Assembly (NCBI GenBank): GCA_942490985.1
Contig: CALNYW010000005.1
Span: 62,001-126,000 of the forward strand
Length of the DNA: 64,000 bases
Direction of reading: 5' to 3'
DNA from: Thiosocius sp942490985
GTDB lineage: Bacteria; Pseudomonadota; Gammaproteobacteria; Chromatiales; Chromatiaceae
Of the stretch, positions 44,127-51,954 are shown piece by piece (position 1 is the stretch's first letter; each line of letters opens with the position of its first letter). A model generated the notes under the pieces. The model worked only from the letters and a program-made list of their open reading frames with translations. It did not search any database and had not been told where the DNA came from. The translations under genes and the position numbers were made by a program.

Positions 44127-44450
44127 TCAGGTCTTCTGCGGTTTGAAATTACGGCACCAGCCGGTCGATGGAACGATCCGCTTGCCGAAGAAAGAACAGG
44201 GCCCTTCCGCCGAACCCGGCTCGCCTTTGTAGAGCTGGCAAGACGCACAGGATTGTTCGACTGTGTGTTTTTTGTATCGCTTGCTGTTGGCCCGCGTCGT
44301 GTCGGTGACGAAGCCCATCGATTTGGCATAGGGATCGTCTTCCGTCAGATGCCCTTTTTCCTCCTCGGCGCTCACGACCGGAATGGTCGCGATGCCTATT
44401 GCCCCCACAACAACACGGCCTATGAAGCCGCGGCGATTAATGTCTTTCAT
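44127..44450 (-). CDS. hip: High-potential iron-sulfur protein (HiPIP)
   Basis: HiPIP is a periplasmic 4Fe-4S electron carrier and, in purple bacteria, a donor to the reaction-centre cytochrome. The 107-residue precursor has a Tat signal (NRRGFIGRVVVGAIG). Its mature part has the cluster cysteines in CASCQLYKG, GPCSFFGKRIVPSTGWCRNF. AGGAG precedes the ATG. It lies 193 bp upstream of pufC on the same strand, which places donor and acceptor side by side. Confidence 0.93.
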   Translation of the reverse strand: MKDINRRGFIGRVVVGAIGIATIPVVSAEEEKGHLTEDDPYAKSMGFVTDTTRANSKRYKKHTVEQSCASCQLYKGEPGSAEGPCSFFGKRIVPSTGWCRNFKPQKT

Positions 44451-44630
44451 ACTTTTCTCCTAAATTGATCCAGGTGGTTCGAGCGATTGACCGGATCGGC
44501 CGGCCTGCATCGCCGACGCTTCCGAGCACTGCATAATGTCGCTGTTCATAACTCCAGGCCGGGCAACCATGTTCCTTCGGTTACGCCAGCCAATCGGCGC
44601 GCGATGGCGCCGGTATGGGTGGTTGTTTGA

Positions 44631-45155
44631 TCAGGGGGCGTGTCGCACGAGACGGACGTACAGCGCCTCGCGCTGCTGCGGATAGCCCACGCCCTCGGCC
44701 CCGAAACTCATCGCATAGACCCTTCCAGCCGCCTTGTCACCCACACGCGCGTTGCGACTCCAGTAGTAGTCGGACGGTGTATTGGGAAACACGGCGAGAT
44801 TGATGCGCGGATCACTGCACTGCGGCTCCGAGATGGTCGCGAGTTCGCGAATGCTCGGCACACGCCAGTCGTCGAAGAAAAAATCGCCGGCTTCATTGAC
44901 CCGCTCGGCGAGCTGATGCGCATCGTCGACGGTATAAGCCGAAGGCGCCCCTACACAGCCCTCCTGCGACCAGGTCTGCCCACCCGAACAACGCATCCAC
45001 ATCAACATGGTCGTCTTGTCGGTAACAGTGCCATCGCCGTTATCCTCGAAACGAGTAGTCGGTGACGACAGCGCGTGATCGCCGGTCTGGCAGGTCTGTT
45101 CGGCGATGCTGGCCGAGCTCAACACGGCCCCGATCAAACAGATTGCTATTCTCAT
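44631..45155 (-). CDS. Exported DUF1566 (Lcl-type) protein
   Basis: The 174-residue protein has a signal peptide (RIAICLIGAVLSSASIA) and a DUF1566 domain (RFEDNGDGTVTDKTTMLMWM, FFDDWRVPSIRELATI, YYWSRNARVG, YVRLVRH). The family fold is related to lectin-like FGE-sulfatase domains, and function is generally unknown. ATG 45155 begins at the signal peptide. The gene lies between the monoheme cytochrome and HiPIP on the same strand. A DUF1566 domain also ends the TIR protein at 50.1 kb. Confidence 0.85.
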   Translation of the reverse strand: MRIAICLIGAVLSSASIAEQTCQTGDHALSSPTTRFEDNGDGTVTDKTTMLMWMRCSGGQTWSQEGCVGAPSAYTVDDAHQLAERVNEAGDFFFDDWRVPSIRELATISEPQCSDPRINLAVFPNTPSDYYWSRNARVGDKAAGRVYAMSFGAEGVGYPQQREALYVRLVRHAP

Positions 45156-45281
45156 AATCGAGCCTCCGTGCAAACGATGTGCGCAGGCCGTATGGTCTTC
45201 CGACACCGCTGTGCGCATATCGTCCGCTTCACGAGCGGCCCCACGATGGCAGCCGGATGGCCGCCACCGCGGGCCGGCGGC

Positions 45282-45722
45282 TTACTTGTCGTAGCCGATG
45301 CCGGTGGGCGTGCGCGTATAACCCGTCCCACTCTGCACAGCGACGGGTGTCGTCTGTCGGGTCGCCAAGCCCGGCTCGATCGGTTTGCCACGGTGCAGAT
45401 AAAACGCATAGGCCTCGATCGCCGTCATATCCTGACCAGCGACGTCGAGCGGTTCGCCACGCTGCGGGTTCTCGATGCACCAGTTGGACATCTCTCGCCA
45501 TGACGCGACCCGTCCGAACATCGGCATGTACTTCGGGAAGGTCTGCGGGTTGGACGCCGCGGCATCCGGATGGCAGTTGGCGCAGGCCAGCCCGATCGTC
45601 GTTGTACTGGGCATCGAGCCGTGCCAGATCGCGTAACCCTTGTCTACCACTTCAAGTAGCTCCTTCTCCTGGAGGGCAAGGAACTCTTCGTCGTATGGCT
45701 GGCGCGCCTGCGCCGTTGCCAT
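45282..45722 (-). CDS. Monoheme cytochrome c, signal peptide not evident
   Basis: The 146-residue product has a single heme site CANCH in IGLACANCHPDAAASNPQTF. Then comes MPMFGRVASWREMSNWCIEN, which resembles the class I cytochrome domains of TsdA/SoxA type, and AYAFYLHRGK. The N-terminus (MATAQARQPYDEE) looks like the end of a signal peptide (AxA site), but an in-frame stop lies three codons upstream of the ATG. The hydrophobic part is missing or in another frame. Without export the heme could not be attached. It lies between a metallophosphoesterase and the DUF1566 gene. Confidence 0.75.
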   Translation of the reverse strand: MATAQARQPYDEEFLALQEKELLEVVDKGYAIWHGSMPSTTTIGLACANCHPDAAASNPQTFPKYMPMFGRVASWREMSNWCIENPQRGEPLDVAGQDMTAIEAYAFYLHRGKPIEPGLATRQTTPVAVQSGTGYTRTPTGIGYDK

Positions 45723-45799
45723 CGAGTGTCATCGATACAATCCCGCCACAGCGGCACCTATCTGCCCTTTTTCGTCTTCTTCTATTCTCTCTCCCCTGT

Positions 45800-46815
45800 T
45801 TATACCTTGACGCCTCGAGCCAAAAACGGCGTCAACGAGTCTTCGAACGCATGCCAGTTGGCAATGCCGTAGCCCTCCTTCAGGTCAGCCGACAAGACCC
45901 CTTGTCCGTCGGCAGAGATCGATGGGTCGGCCCGGTGCATCTGACTCTCCGGGAACGCGAGTTCGACCGGTGGATAGGGCCATGGCCACGAGGTGCTCAT
46001 GGAACCGACCGAGCTGAGATTGCCGATCTTGTTGAACACGGTCTGATGCACGTGGCCGTGGAACGCCATGACGTTCTCGAACTTCGACAGGATTCCGCGA
46101 ATCTCAGCTGCGTCACGCGTCTGGAAGTTCCACCGCGGGTAGTAGTCCCACAACGGCGAGTGCGTGAAGATCACCACAGGGGTATCGGGTTCGACATTGG
46201 CAACGTCTTTCTTCAGCCACTCGAGAGCCGGCTCCCTACACCCCACGGGCCGGCGATCGGGCTGGCCAATTTAAAGAACACTTCCATGCGCTCTTTATCG
46301 CTCATACCCGCAGCGGTCCAGAAGTCATCCACGAGGATCGAGTTCATGCCGATGAGATGGAAGCCTTTGTGGTTGAACGACCAGTTATCGTCGCCGAACA
46401 GACCATGCCAGACCTTACCCATATCGAGATACCAATCGTGCTCTCCGGGGATGACCTTCATCGGCATCTTGAGCTCGGCTAGGATCTTTTGGCCCTTAAC
46501 CAATTCGGCCTTTTTGCCCGCGTGAGCAATATCGCCGCCATACAGCACGAAGTCCGGCAATGGATCCATCGCGTTGACTTGAGCGACGGCATCCATTAAT
46601 TGCTGGTCGAATACGTGGTCGGGCATGTCGTAGAGGTGGGAATCAGTAATCATCGCAAAGCGGAAAGGTTCGACGCCGCGTTTTCCGCCCTGGGCCGAAA
46701 CCACATCGACCATACCAAGGTTTATCCCTACGGCTTTCGCGACCAGGGTTGAGAGTCCTGCTTTTCCAGCGATACCAAGGAAACGGCGCCGGCTTTCGTT
46801 ATCTAAATCGGACAT
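45800..46815 (-). pseudogene. Tat-exported metallophosphoesterase, interrupted by a frameshift
   Basis: The N-terminal frame from ATG 46815 gives a Tat signal (SRRRFLGIAGKAGLSTLVA) and the first metal-binding blocks MITDSHL, VLYGGDIAH and IPGEHDW. After codon 193 (about 46237) it leaves the family sequence. The remaining blocks, FTHSPLWDYY and AFHGHVHQT, are in the next frame, starting around GREP..EWLKKDV. All five calcineurin-like blocks are therefore present, split by a probable one-base deletion near 46225-46240. It is either a recent pseudogene or a sequence error. It heads the minus-strand cytochrome/HiPIP/PufC series. Confidence 0.8.
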
Positions 46816-46924
46816 GCACTCCTCCAGTGGGTATGCATAGTTTTGAGGGAAATCGCCGGTGCGACATTGGCGAGCTTAATGACGGCGATAATTTTTTTTA
46901 ATTCGCGCGTTAACCTAGGATAGT

Positions 46925-46944
46925 TAGCAACCCGATGATTGCTA
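46925..46944. promoter_or_regulatory. Inverted repeat upstream of the metallophosphoesterase gene
   Basis: TAGCAA and TTGCTA flank an 8-nt spacer, 110 nt upstream of the start at 46815. The adjacent sequence is AT-rich. It may be an operator. The rest of 46816-47223 has no gene. Confidence 0.3.
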
Positions 46945-47223
46945 GGAGAGAAATCCTGACAAAATTTGGGAATTCAGCTTTCAAGACTTAGACACGACAT
47001 GCACCCCGGCGGTAACGGAGCTCGATGTCATCGAAATTGGACAAAACCAAATATGCTTGATGCAGGCCTTGTCAACCTGCCAAAACTTCGCCGCTTGGTT
47101 TTTTCGGTTGTCGGATGGTCAGTGGGTGAGTCACTCAACGTCCGTAATTCTGAATTTTCCCATGAAGCGTCAATACCCTGATCCCTGTGGGCATTCCCAA
47201 TCTACTTCTTCGGGAACGATCGC

Positions 47224-47250
47224 GATCAAAGGGGTCAGTTTCGATTGATC
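47224..47250. repeat. REP sequence, left boundary of transposase unit
   Basis: The REP core GGGGTCAGTTTCGATTGATC is preceded by GATCAAA. It is inverted with respect to the copy at 48014-48039 and matches the ends of the 88-bp elements at 49976 and 51661. The stop codon of the transposase gene lies inside it. Confidence 0.85.
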
Positions 47251-47957
47251 CGTTCGGCCTTTCGAAAGGCTGTCGACTTTCGATCACCTCCCCTGGCCTG
47301 CCTTCTTACCGGCCGCGCTAACATCGCCTCGATCTTACGCAGGAACCATGGGCTACCCAACGCCCACCCCTTGTTCGCAGCATCCCTGATCTCTGCCACC
47401 GTCTGATCCAAAAGACCGCGATCGAACAACGCGCGGTAAGCCAATTGACGCTCGGCGGGGGTAGCGCCCAGCTGCAAATACAAATCATGCGGGGAAACCA
47501 GATCCGATAGCTTTCCCCCCGCGTTAGCCAGGTAACTCGACCAAGGATAGTCGGCTGGATTTTCAACCATGTTGGCACGCACGGGATTCAGCTCGATGTA
47601 GCGGTGGCACGTCAGCAGGTACTGCTCTGAATCGATCAGACTTGCTTTATACCGACCTTCCCAAAGCGTACCGGTCCGACGGTATTGGCGGTTGAAATAC
47701 TGCACATAGTACCTTCCAATGCTCTGCACCAGCCTACCCAATCCGTCCGTCGTCGAAGGCGTTACCAGGATATGGACGTGATTGGTCATCAAAACATAGG
47801 CGTGTATCTCGCAACCATGCTTTAGTGCAGCAGACCGCAACCAGTCCAAATACCTCGCGTAGTCTTGTTCTGCAACAAAGATGGGATCACGATTGTTGCC
47901 ACGAACAATTACGTGCTGAGGCAGGCCGGGAATCACAAATCGAGGGGGTCTTGGCAT
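47235..47957 (-). CDS. rayT: REP-associated tyrosine transposase (RAYT, Y1/HUH family)
   Basis: This single-strand transposase relates to IS200/IS605 TnpA and mobilises REP sequences. The 240-residue protein begins MPRPPRFVIPGLPQHVIVRG, has the HUH metal motif in MTNHVHILVTPS, the tyrosine region GRYYVQYFNRQYRRTGTLWEG, and ELNPVRANMV and YPWSSY typical of RAYTs. It is flanked by inverted REPs that share sequence with other copies up to 4 kb away. The last codons (ERINRN) are encoded by the REP itself. An upstream ATG at 47972 is possible, but the family N-terminus starts at 47957. Confidence 0.92.
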   Translation of the reverse strand: MPRPPRFVIPGLPQHVIVRGNNRDPIFVAEQDYARYLDWLRSAALKHGCEIHAYVLMTNHVHILVTPSTTDGLGRLVQSIGRYYVQYFNRQYRRTGTLWEGRYKASLIDSEQYLLTCHRYIELNPVRANMVENPADYPWSSYLANAGGKLSDLVSPHDLYLQLGATPAERQLAYRALFDRGLLDQTVAEIRDAANKGWALGSPWFLRKIEAMLARPVRRQARGGDRKSTAFRKAERINRN

Positions 47958-48013
47958 ATCGCATCCTTGCAATCATTTGCCGAACCACGAGACTACCGCC
48001 CTGGCTCACGGGC

Positions 48014-48039
48014 ATCAATCGAAACTGACCCCATTGATC
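48014..48039. repeat. REP sequence, right boundary of transposase unit
   Basis: ATCAATCGAAACTGACCCC followed by ATTGATC is the inverse of the copy at 47224-47250. The two enclose the transposase gene in an 816-bp unit. It ends 10 nt before the tauE-like start. Confidence 0.85.
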
Positions 48040-48049
48040 TAAGCATCGT

Positions 48050-48808
48050 ATGATCATCGAAGGCATCACGTGGTGGATGTTCGCTTTCGCCGCTGGTGCA
48101 TTCGTTTTGGGCGGCATCGTGAAAGGCTTGAGCGGCTTTGGTCTACCGCTTATCGTGATCTCACTTACCTCTACCTTTATGCCGATCGAAGCCGCGCTGG
48201 CGATAAACGTTATTCCGCCATTCCTGCTGAACGCTTGGCAAGTCGGTGGCATAGCTCGCGTAAAAAGCACGTGGGACCGCTATGCGCCGGTGTTGATCGG
48301 CCTGCCCATCGGTATCGCGGTCGGTGCGGCTTCCGCGGCGGCATTGGAAGCCAACTGGCTGGTCGGTGCGGTCGGTGCGGTGACCGTGACGTTTTGCGTC
48401 AGTCAGTTCGCCGGATGGCGGTTGCCGATGTCGCCGGCACAGGTCGCGCCGGCGGGCCTGGCTACCGGGCTGCTATCCGGCTTTCTCGGGTCGCTCACCA
48501 CGGTCACAGGCCCCCCGCTGGTGATGTATCTGCTCGCGGCGAAGGCGCCGCCCGATGTATTCAAAGCCGCACTTGGCCTGTTTTTCCTCGCGGCCGGCAT
48601 CATGCTTTCGATAGCGTTTGCCTCGATAGGATTTATGACCTTGCCGCTCGTCCTAGTCGGGTTGCTGATGACACTCCCGGCCGCCGCAGGGATGTGGTTC
48701 GGCCGGCAACTGTCATTGCGTATCGATGCAAAGGTCTTTCGTAGCATCGTTCTGGTCTTATTGTTAGTGCTGGGGTTGAACCTTCTCAGAAGGGCCTTCT
48801 TCAGCTAA
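48050..48808 (+). CDS. TauE/SafE-family membrane permease
   Basis: The 252-residue membrane protein has about eight helices. The two internally similar halves each start with a family motif: GGIVKGLSGFGLPLIVI in the first and LATGLLSGFLGSLTTVTGPPLVMYLL in the second. Members export sulfite, sulfoacetate or other organic acids. The substrate is not decidable here, although sulfur anions suit the organism. The start lies just after a REP copy. Confidence 0.88.
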   Translation: MIIEGITWWMFAFAAGAFVLGGIVKGLSGFGLPLIVISLTSTFMPIEAALAINVIPPFLLNAWQVGGIARVKSTWDRYAPVLIGLPIGIAVGAASAAALEANWLVGAVGAVTVTFCVSQFAGWRLPMSPAQVAPAGLATGLLSGFLGSLTTVTGPPLVMYLLAAKAPPDVFKAALGLFFLAAGIMLSIAFASIGFMTLPLVLVGLLMTLPAAAGMWFGRQLSLRIDAKVFRSIVLVLLLVLGLNLLRRAFFS

Positions 48809-49109
48809 CGCGTTGGCCGTCGGCGGGGCGGAAAACCGGGCATCACCAACAGACACACCGGCGTTAAGACTGTGTTTTCCGATACGCAGAACTGGACGTC
48901 GAGAGCATGGCGTGACTCGATGAGTCGCTAAGTAATTAAAACCATATCTTGGGCTCGCAGACGCCCGGTTTGCGCGCCAAATATTTCGACCGCCGTTAGT
49001 CAAAGACGATCTTGGGTTCGTGACCGGCACGGCAAGAACAGGCTTGGTCTTACCGGCCGGCCAACAACGGTTATGCTTGTGCGCAATTCCCCAGGTCACG
49101 GTGTCGCCG
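48809..49109. other. Intergenic region, 301 bp
   Basis: No gene, hairpin or repeat of note is visible between the permease and the GST gene. It presumably holds the GST promoter. Confidence 0.5.
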
Positions 49110-49709
49110 ATGAACTCGCTCACGCTCTACGATTTCCCTCTTTCCGGTAACTGCTACAAGATTCGTCTGCTGCTCTCTATGCTCGGCGTTGACTACGCAC
49201 GTGAGTCGGTCGACAGCACGAGCGGTGAGACACAGACCGCCGAGTTCAAGAAGATAAATCCACGCGGCCAGATTCCCGTGCTGATGGATGGTGACTTGGT
49301 GCTATGGGATTCGATGGCGATCCTGGTCTACCTCGCCCGCCGTTATGGGCGTGAAGACTGGCTGCCTGCCGACGCTCGCAGTGAAGCGCAGGTGATGCAG
49401 TGGCTGGCGGTTTCCGAGAATGAATTGCTTTACGGGCTTGCCCGCGCGCGGGTCGCGGTGCTGTTCGGCAAACCGTTCGATCTCGAGCAGTGCTACCGCG
49501 AGGCGCGTCCCGGGCTCGACGCCATGGAAAGGCGCCTTGCAGACAACGAATGGCTTGCGGGTGCCCGGGCGACGATCGCCGATCTGGCCTGTTATCCCTA
49601 CGTGGCTCTTGCACACGAGGGCCGATTTTCGTTGTCACCGTATCCCGCTGTGCAGCAGTGGGTGGCGAGGGTTGAGAAACTCGATGGCTGGGTACCGATG
49701 GTGACATGA
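49110..49709 (+). CDS. Glutathione S-transferase family protein
   Basis: The 199-residue protein has an N-terminal thioredoxin-like domain (TLYDFPLSGNCYKIRLLLSM with Ser/Cys in the active-site turn, NPRGQIPVLMDGDLVLWDSMAI with the cis-Pro and the Glu/Asp-Ser glutathione-binding pair). A C-terminal helical domain follows (WLAGARATIADLACYPYV). It is a typical cytosolic GST, and the class cannot be fixed. ATG 49110 is chosen from the family N-terminus; a longer in-frame start is at 49020. Confidence 0.88.
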   Translation: MNSLTLYDFPLSGNCYKIRLLLSMLGVDYARESVDSTSGETQTAEFKKINPRGQIPVLMDGDLVLWDSMAILVYLARRYGREDWLPADARSEAQVMQWLAVSENELLYGLARARVAVLFGKPFDLEQCYREARPGLDAMERRLADNEWLAGARATIADLACYPYVALAHEGRFSLSPYPAVQQWVARVEKLDGWVPMVT

Positions 49710-49718
49710 CGCCCCAAA

Positions 49719-49806
49719 ATCAATCGGGTCAGTTTCGATTGGTCGCCGTTGATCAATCTGCTGTTCCGTGAGGTTGGCATGATCAACCGCAACTGACCCC
49801 CGTTGA
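49719..49806. repeat. Diverged inverted REP pair
   Basis: Two degenerate REP copies in inverse orientation (about 49719-49743 with GGGTCAGTTTCGATTGGTC, and 49781-49806 with CAACTGACCCC) are separated by 37 nt. Together they span 88 bp, the same length as the elements at 49976 and 51661, so this is a third, older member. It directly follows the GST stop codon. Confidence 0.75.
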
Positions 49807-49975
49807 TGCTATTTGATGTCGCATGCCAGACCGGCCACCCCCTTTGGTCGCTTTGCACTCGATCCCCGGACCGCCGGTGGCTTGCTACGCACCCTCGCGC
49901 CGCACCGAAATATCGGTGCCGTTGCGAAGGGTCTGAATAACAACGCAGCTGTGTTCCGCGGCCTTCAGCAGCGAA

Positions 49976-50063
49976 ATCAAAAGGGTCAGTTTCGATTGAT
50001 ACTGCCAAGCTCCCGGAGCCGCACATCGATCAACGACGATCAATCGAAACTGACCCCTTTGAT
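49976..50063. repeat. 88-bp REP doublet (MITE-like), copy A
   Basis: Two inverted 25-bp REPs (49976-50000 and 50039-50063) flank a 38-nt spacer. It is identical to the 51661-51748 copy at 85 of 88 positions. It lies 52 nt before the TIR-DUF1566 gene. The ends match those bounding the transposase unit at 47.2-48.0 kb. Confidence 0.9.
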
Positions 50064-50115
50064 TTACCCCTTTGATTTATGATCGGCTGACTTGAAGAAC
50101 CCGGGGGGGCGGTGC

Positions 50116-51186
50116 ATGGCGGATATCTTTATCAGCTACCGACGCCAGGATACCCGAGCGGACGCCGGTCGACTCTATGACCGACTGCGCGAGCACTTCG
50201 GTGACCAGCATGTGTTCATCGACATCGACGATATCGCGCCCGGGGACAATTTCGTTGAGATTCTGGACGCAACACTCGCTGAATGTGACGTGTTGGTCGC
50301 CTTGATCGGTCCGCGCTGGGTCGGCGACGGCGAGGAGGATGCGCGGCGTATTGACGACCCCGACGATTTTGTACGCGTGGAGGTGGCAACGGCGTTGCGG
50401 CGCAGAATTCCCGTGTTTCCCGTGCTGGTGGGCGGGGCCTCCATGCCGCAAGCGAAGCAGTTGCCAGGCGCGCTATCGGAGCTGGTCGCCAGACAGGCCC
50501 TCGAGATTGATGACGCACGTTTTCACCAGGACGTAGACAGGCTCATCGCCGCGCTCGTCGTCGCGGGTGCAAAGCAGACGCCGCCCTCACGGCCCAGGCA
50601 CCGGCTATGGGCGTGGACCTTGGGTGTGGCGCTAATCCTGATCGCGACCGTGATCGTGTTTTTGGCAGTAGGTTCTACCACGATGGAGCTTCGGCGCACG
50701 CCTGCCGCCCTCTCCGTCGAGGAGGTCAAAGCCATGCTGGTCGACAATGATCTCTACGATGCAGGTTGGAACAGCACCGGCGCCGGCGTTGCCAACGACT
50801 TCGCAAACCACCGTGTTGGTGAGAAGGTCGTCGTCATCGATGCAACAACCCGGCTCATGTGGCAGAAGGGTGGCTCGCCACTGCAGATGACTTTCTCGGA
50901 TGCCACCGCCTACGTGCAACGTCTGAACGAAACAGGGCATGCCGGTTTCCATAACTGGCGGCTGCCGACACTCGAGGAGTCGGTCTCATTGCTCGAGCCG
51001 CCGACACAGACCGCACGATATGCCGACCCGATCGTGAATGGATCGGTGACGCCCGTCATCTGGACGTCGGACCGCGGCGCAGGGGAAAGCGAGGCGCGCT
51101 GGCTCACCTGGCTTGCCGATGGCACCACCCGGCCGGAACGGCCAAGTTTTCACGCATGGGTCAAAGCCGTGCGCAGTCTGGAGTGA
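50116..51186 (+). CDS. TIR domain - transmembrane - DUF1566 protein
   Basis: The 356-residue protein starts with a TIR domain (ADIFISYRRQDTRADAGRLY, VFIDIDDIAPGDNFVEILDA with a Glu in the position expected for NADase activity, CDVLVALIGPRWV). One membrane helix follows at about residues 166-190 (LWAWTLGVALILIATVIVFL). The C-terminal part is a DUF1566 domain (TTRLMWQKGG, FHNWRLPTLEESVSLL). The TIR would be cytosolic and the DUF1566 periplasmic, a receptor-like layout. ATG 50116 follows GGGGGGCGGTGC; the in-frame start at 50092 is less likely. Its only neighbours are REP elements. Confidence 0.85.
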   Translation: MADIFISYRRQDTRADAGRLYDRLREHFGDQHVFIDIDDIAPGDNFVEILDATLAECDVLVALIGPRWVGDGEEDARRIDDPDDFVRVEVATALRRRIPVFPVLVGGASMPQAKQLPGALSELVARQALEIDDARFHQDVDRLIAALVVAGAKQTPPSRPRHRLWAWTLGVALILIATVIVFLAVGSTTMELRRTPAALSVEEVKAMLVDNDLYDAGWNSTGAGVANDFANHRVGEKVVVIDATTRLMWQKGGSPLQMTFSDATAYVQRLNETGHAGFHNWRLPTLEESVSLLEPPTQTARYADPIVNGSVTPVIWTSDRGAGESEARWLTWLADGTTRPERPSFHAWVKAVRSLE

Positions 51187-51392
51187 CGTGTATCGGCGGT
51201 AGCGAGGTATGGACAAGACAACTGCCTTTGTTGCCCGGTGGCAGCCCCCGCGAAAATCGCAGCGACCGACGCGCTTCTTCAGCACTGCTCACGGGTTAGT
51301 CGGATCAGCAGCGAGGGCACGGTACAAGACCTTACCCCGATGCCTTGCCTTCAGCGCAATGAAAGCGCTGGGTGCGTCCGGAAAGGCGATAC

Positions 51393-51653
51393 CTAACGCC
51401 AGCTTGACGCGCGTTCGCGGAAATAGTCGACGAAACCTTTCGTCACATTCGCTTCGCGCCAATCGCGTAGGTTCGCCAGCGTCTCTTCACGATCAATCAA
51501 CTCCCAGCGTGCATAACGACGTTCAAACCTGAGCTGCATCGGTTGCCTGTAGTCGCGCGCCATCGATTCGATCAAATCCCGTTGAACGCTGTTCGGCATG
51601 TTCAACGCACGCTGATAGACCTGTACGCTGGCGTCCGCCGAGCATGACTGGGT
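51393..51653 (-). pseudogene. C-terminal gene fragment abutting an 88-bp REP element
   Basis: The open frame runs from just below the REP element to a stop at 51393 (for example MARDYRQPMQLRFERRYARW, ETLANLRDWREANVTKGFVD). Codons continue upstream of the first ATG (51605) as ASVQVYQRALN and then meet a stop at the repeat boundary. This looks like the end of a longer gene cut by the insertion. Family unknown. The stretch 51187-51392 shows nothing else. Confidence 0.4.
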
Positions 51654-51660
51654 TCAATAA

Positions 51661-51748
51661 ATCAAAGGGGTCAGTTTCGATTGATCCTGCCAAGCTCCCG
51701 GAGCTGCACATCGATCAACGACGATCAATCGAAACTGACCCCTTTGAT
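51661..51748. repeat. 88-bp REP doublet (MITE-like), copy B
   Basis: It has inverted REPs at 51661-51685 and 51724-51748 and a 38-nt spacer containing AGCTCCCGGAGCT, a near-perfect hairpin. It differs from copy A by three substitutions. It adjoins the truncated reading frame at 51393-51653. Confidence 0.9.
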
Positions 51749-51954
51749 GTTCTTTGTGCCGACAAGCGGAACGGTTCAGCTGCCTCGGTAGCAACCGCCG
51801 CCAACAACGCAGGCGTGATCCTCGGAACGAGGCTGCGGCGCATTGTCGCGTCGCGCACAGCGGCGAGAGGCCATACTTGGCTGCAAAGTCCTGTGCGCTT
51901 GATTCCCTATACTTGGGTGGGATAACTGAAAGGACCATATCGGGGTCTTCGCGC

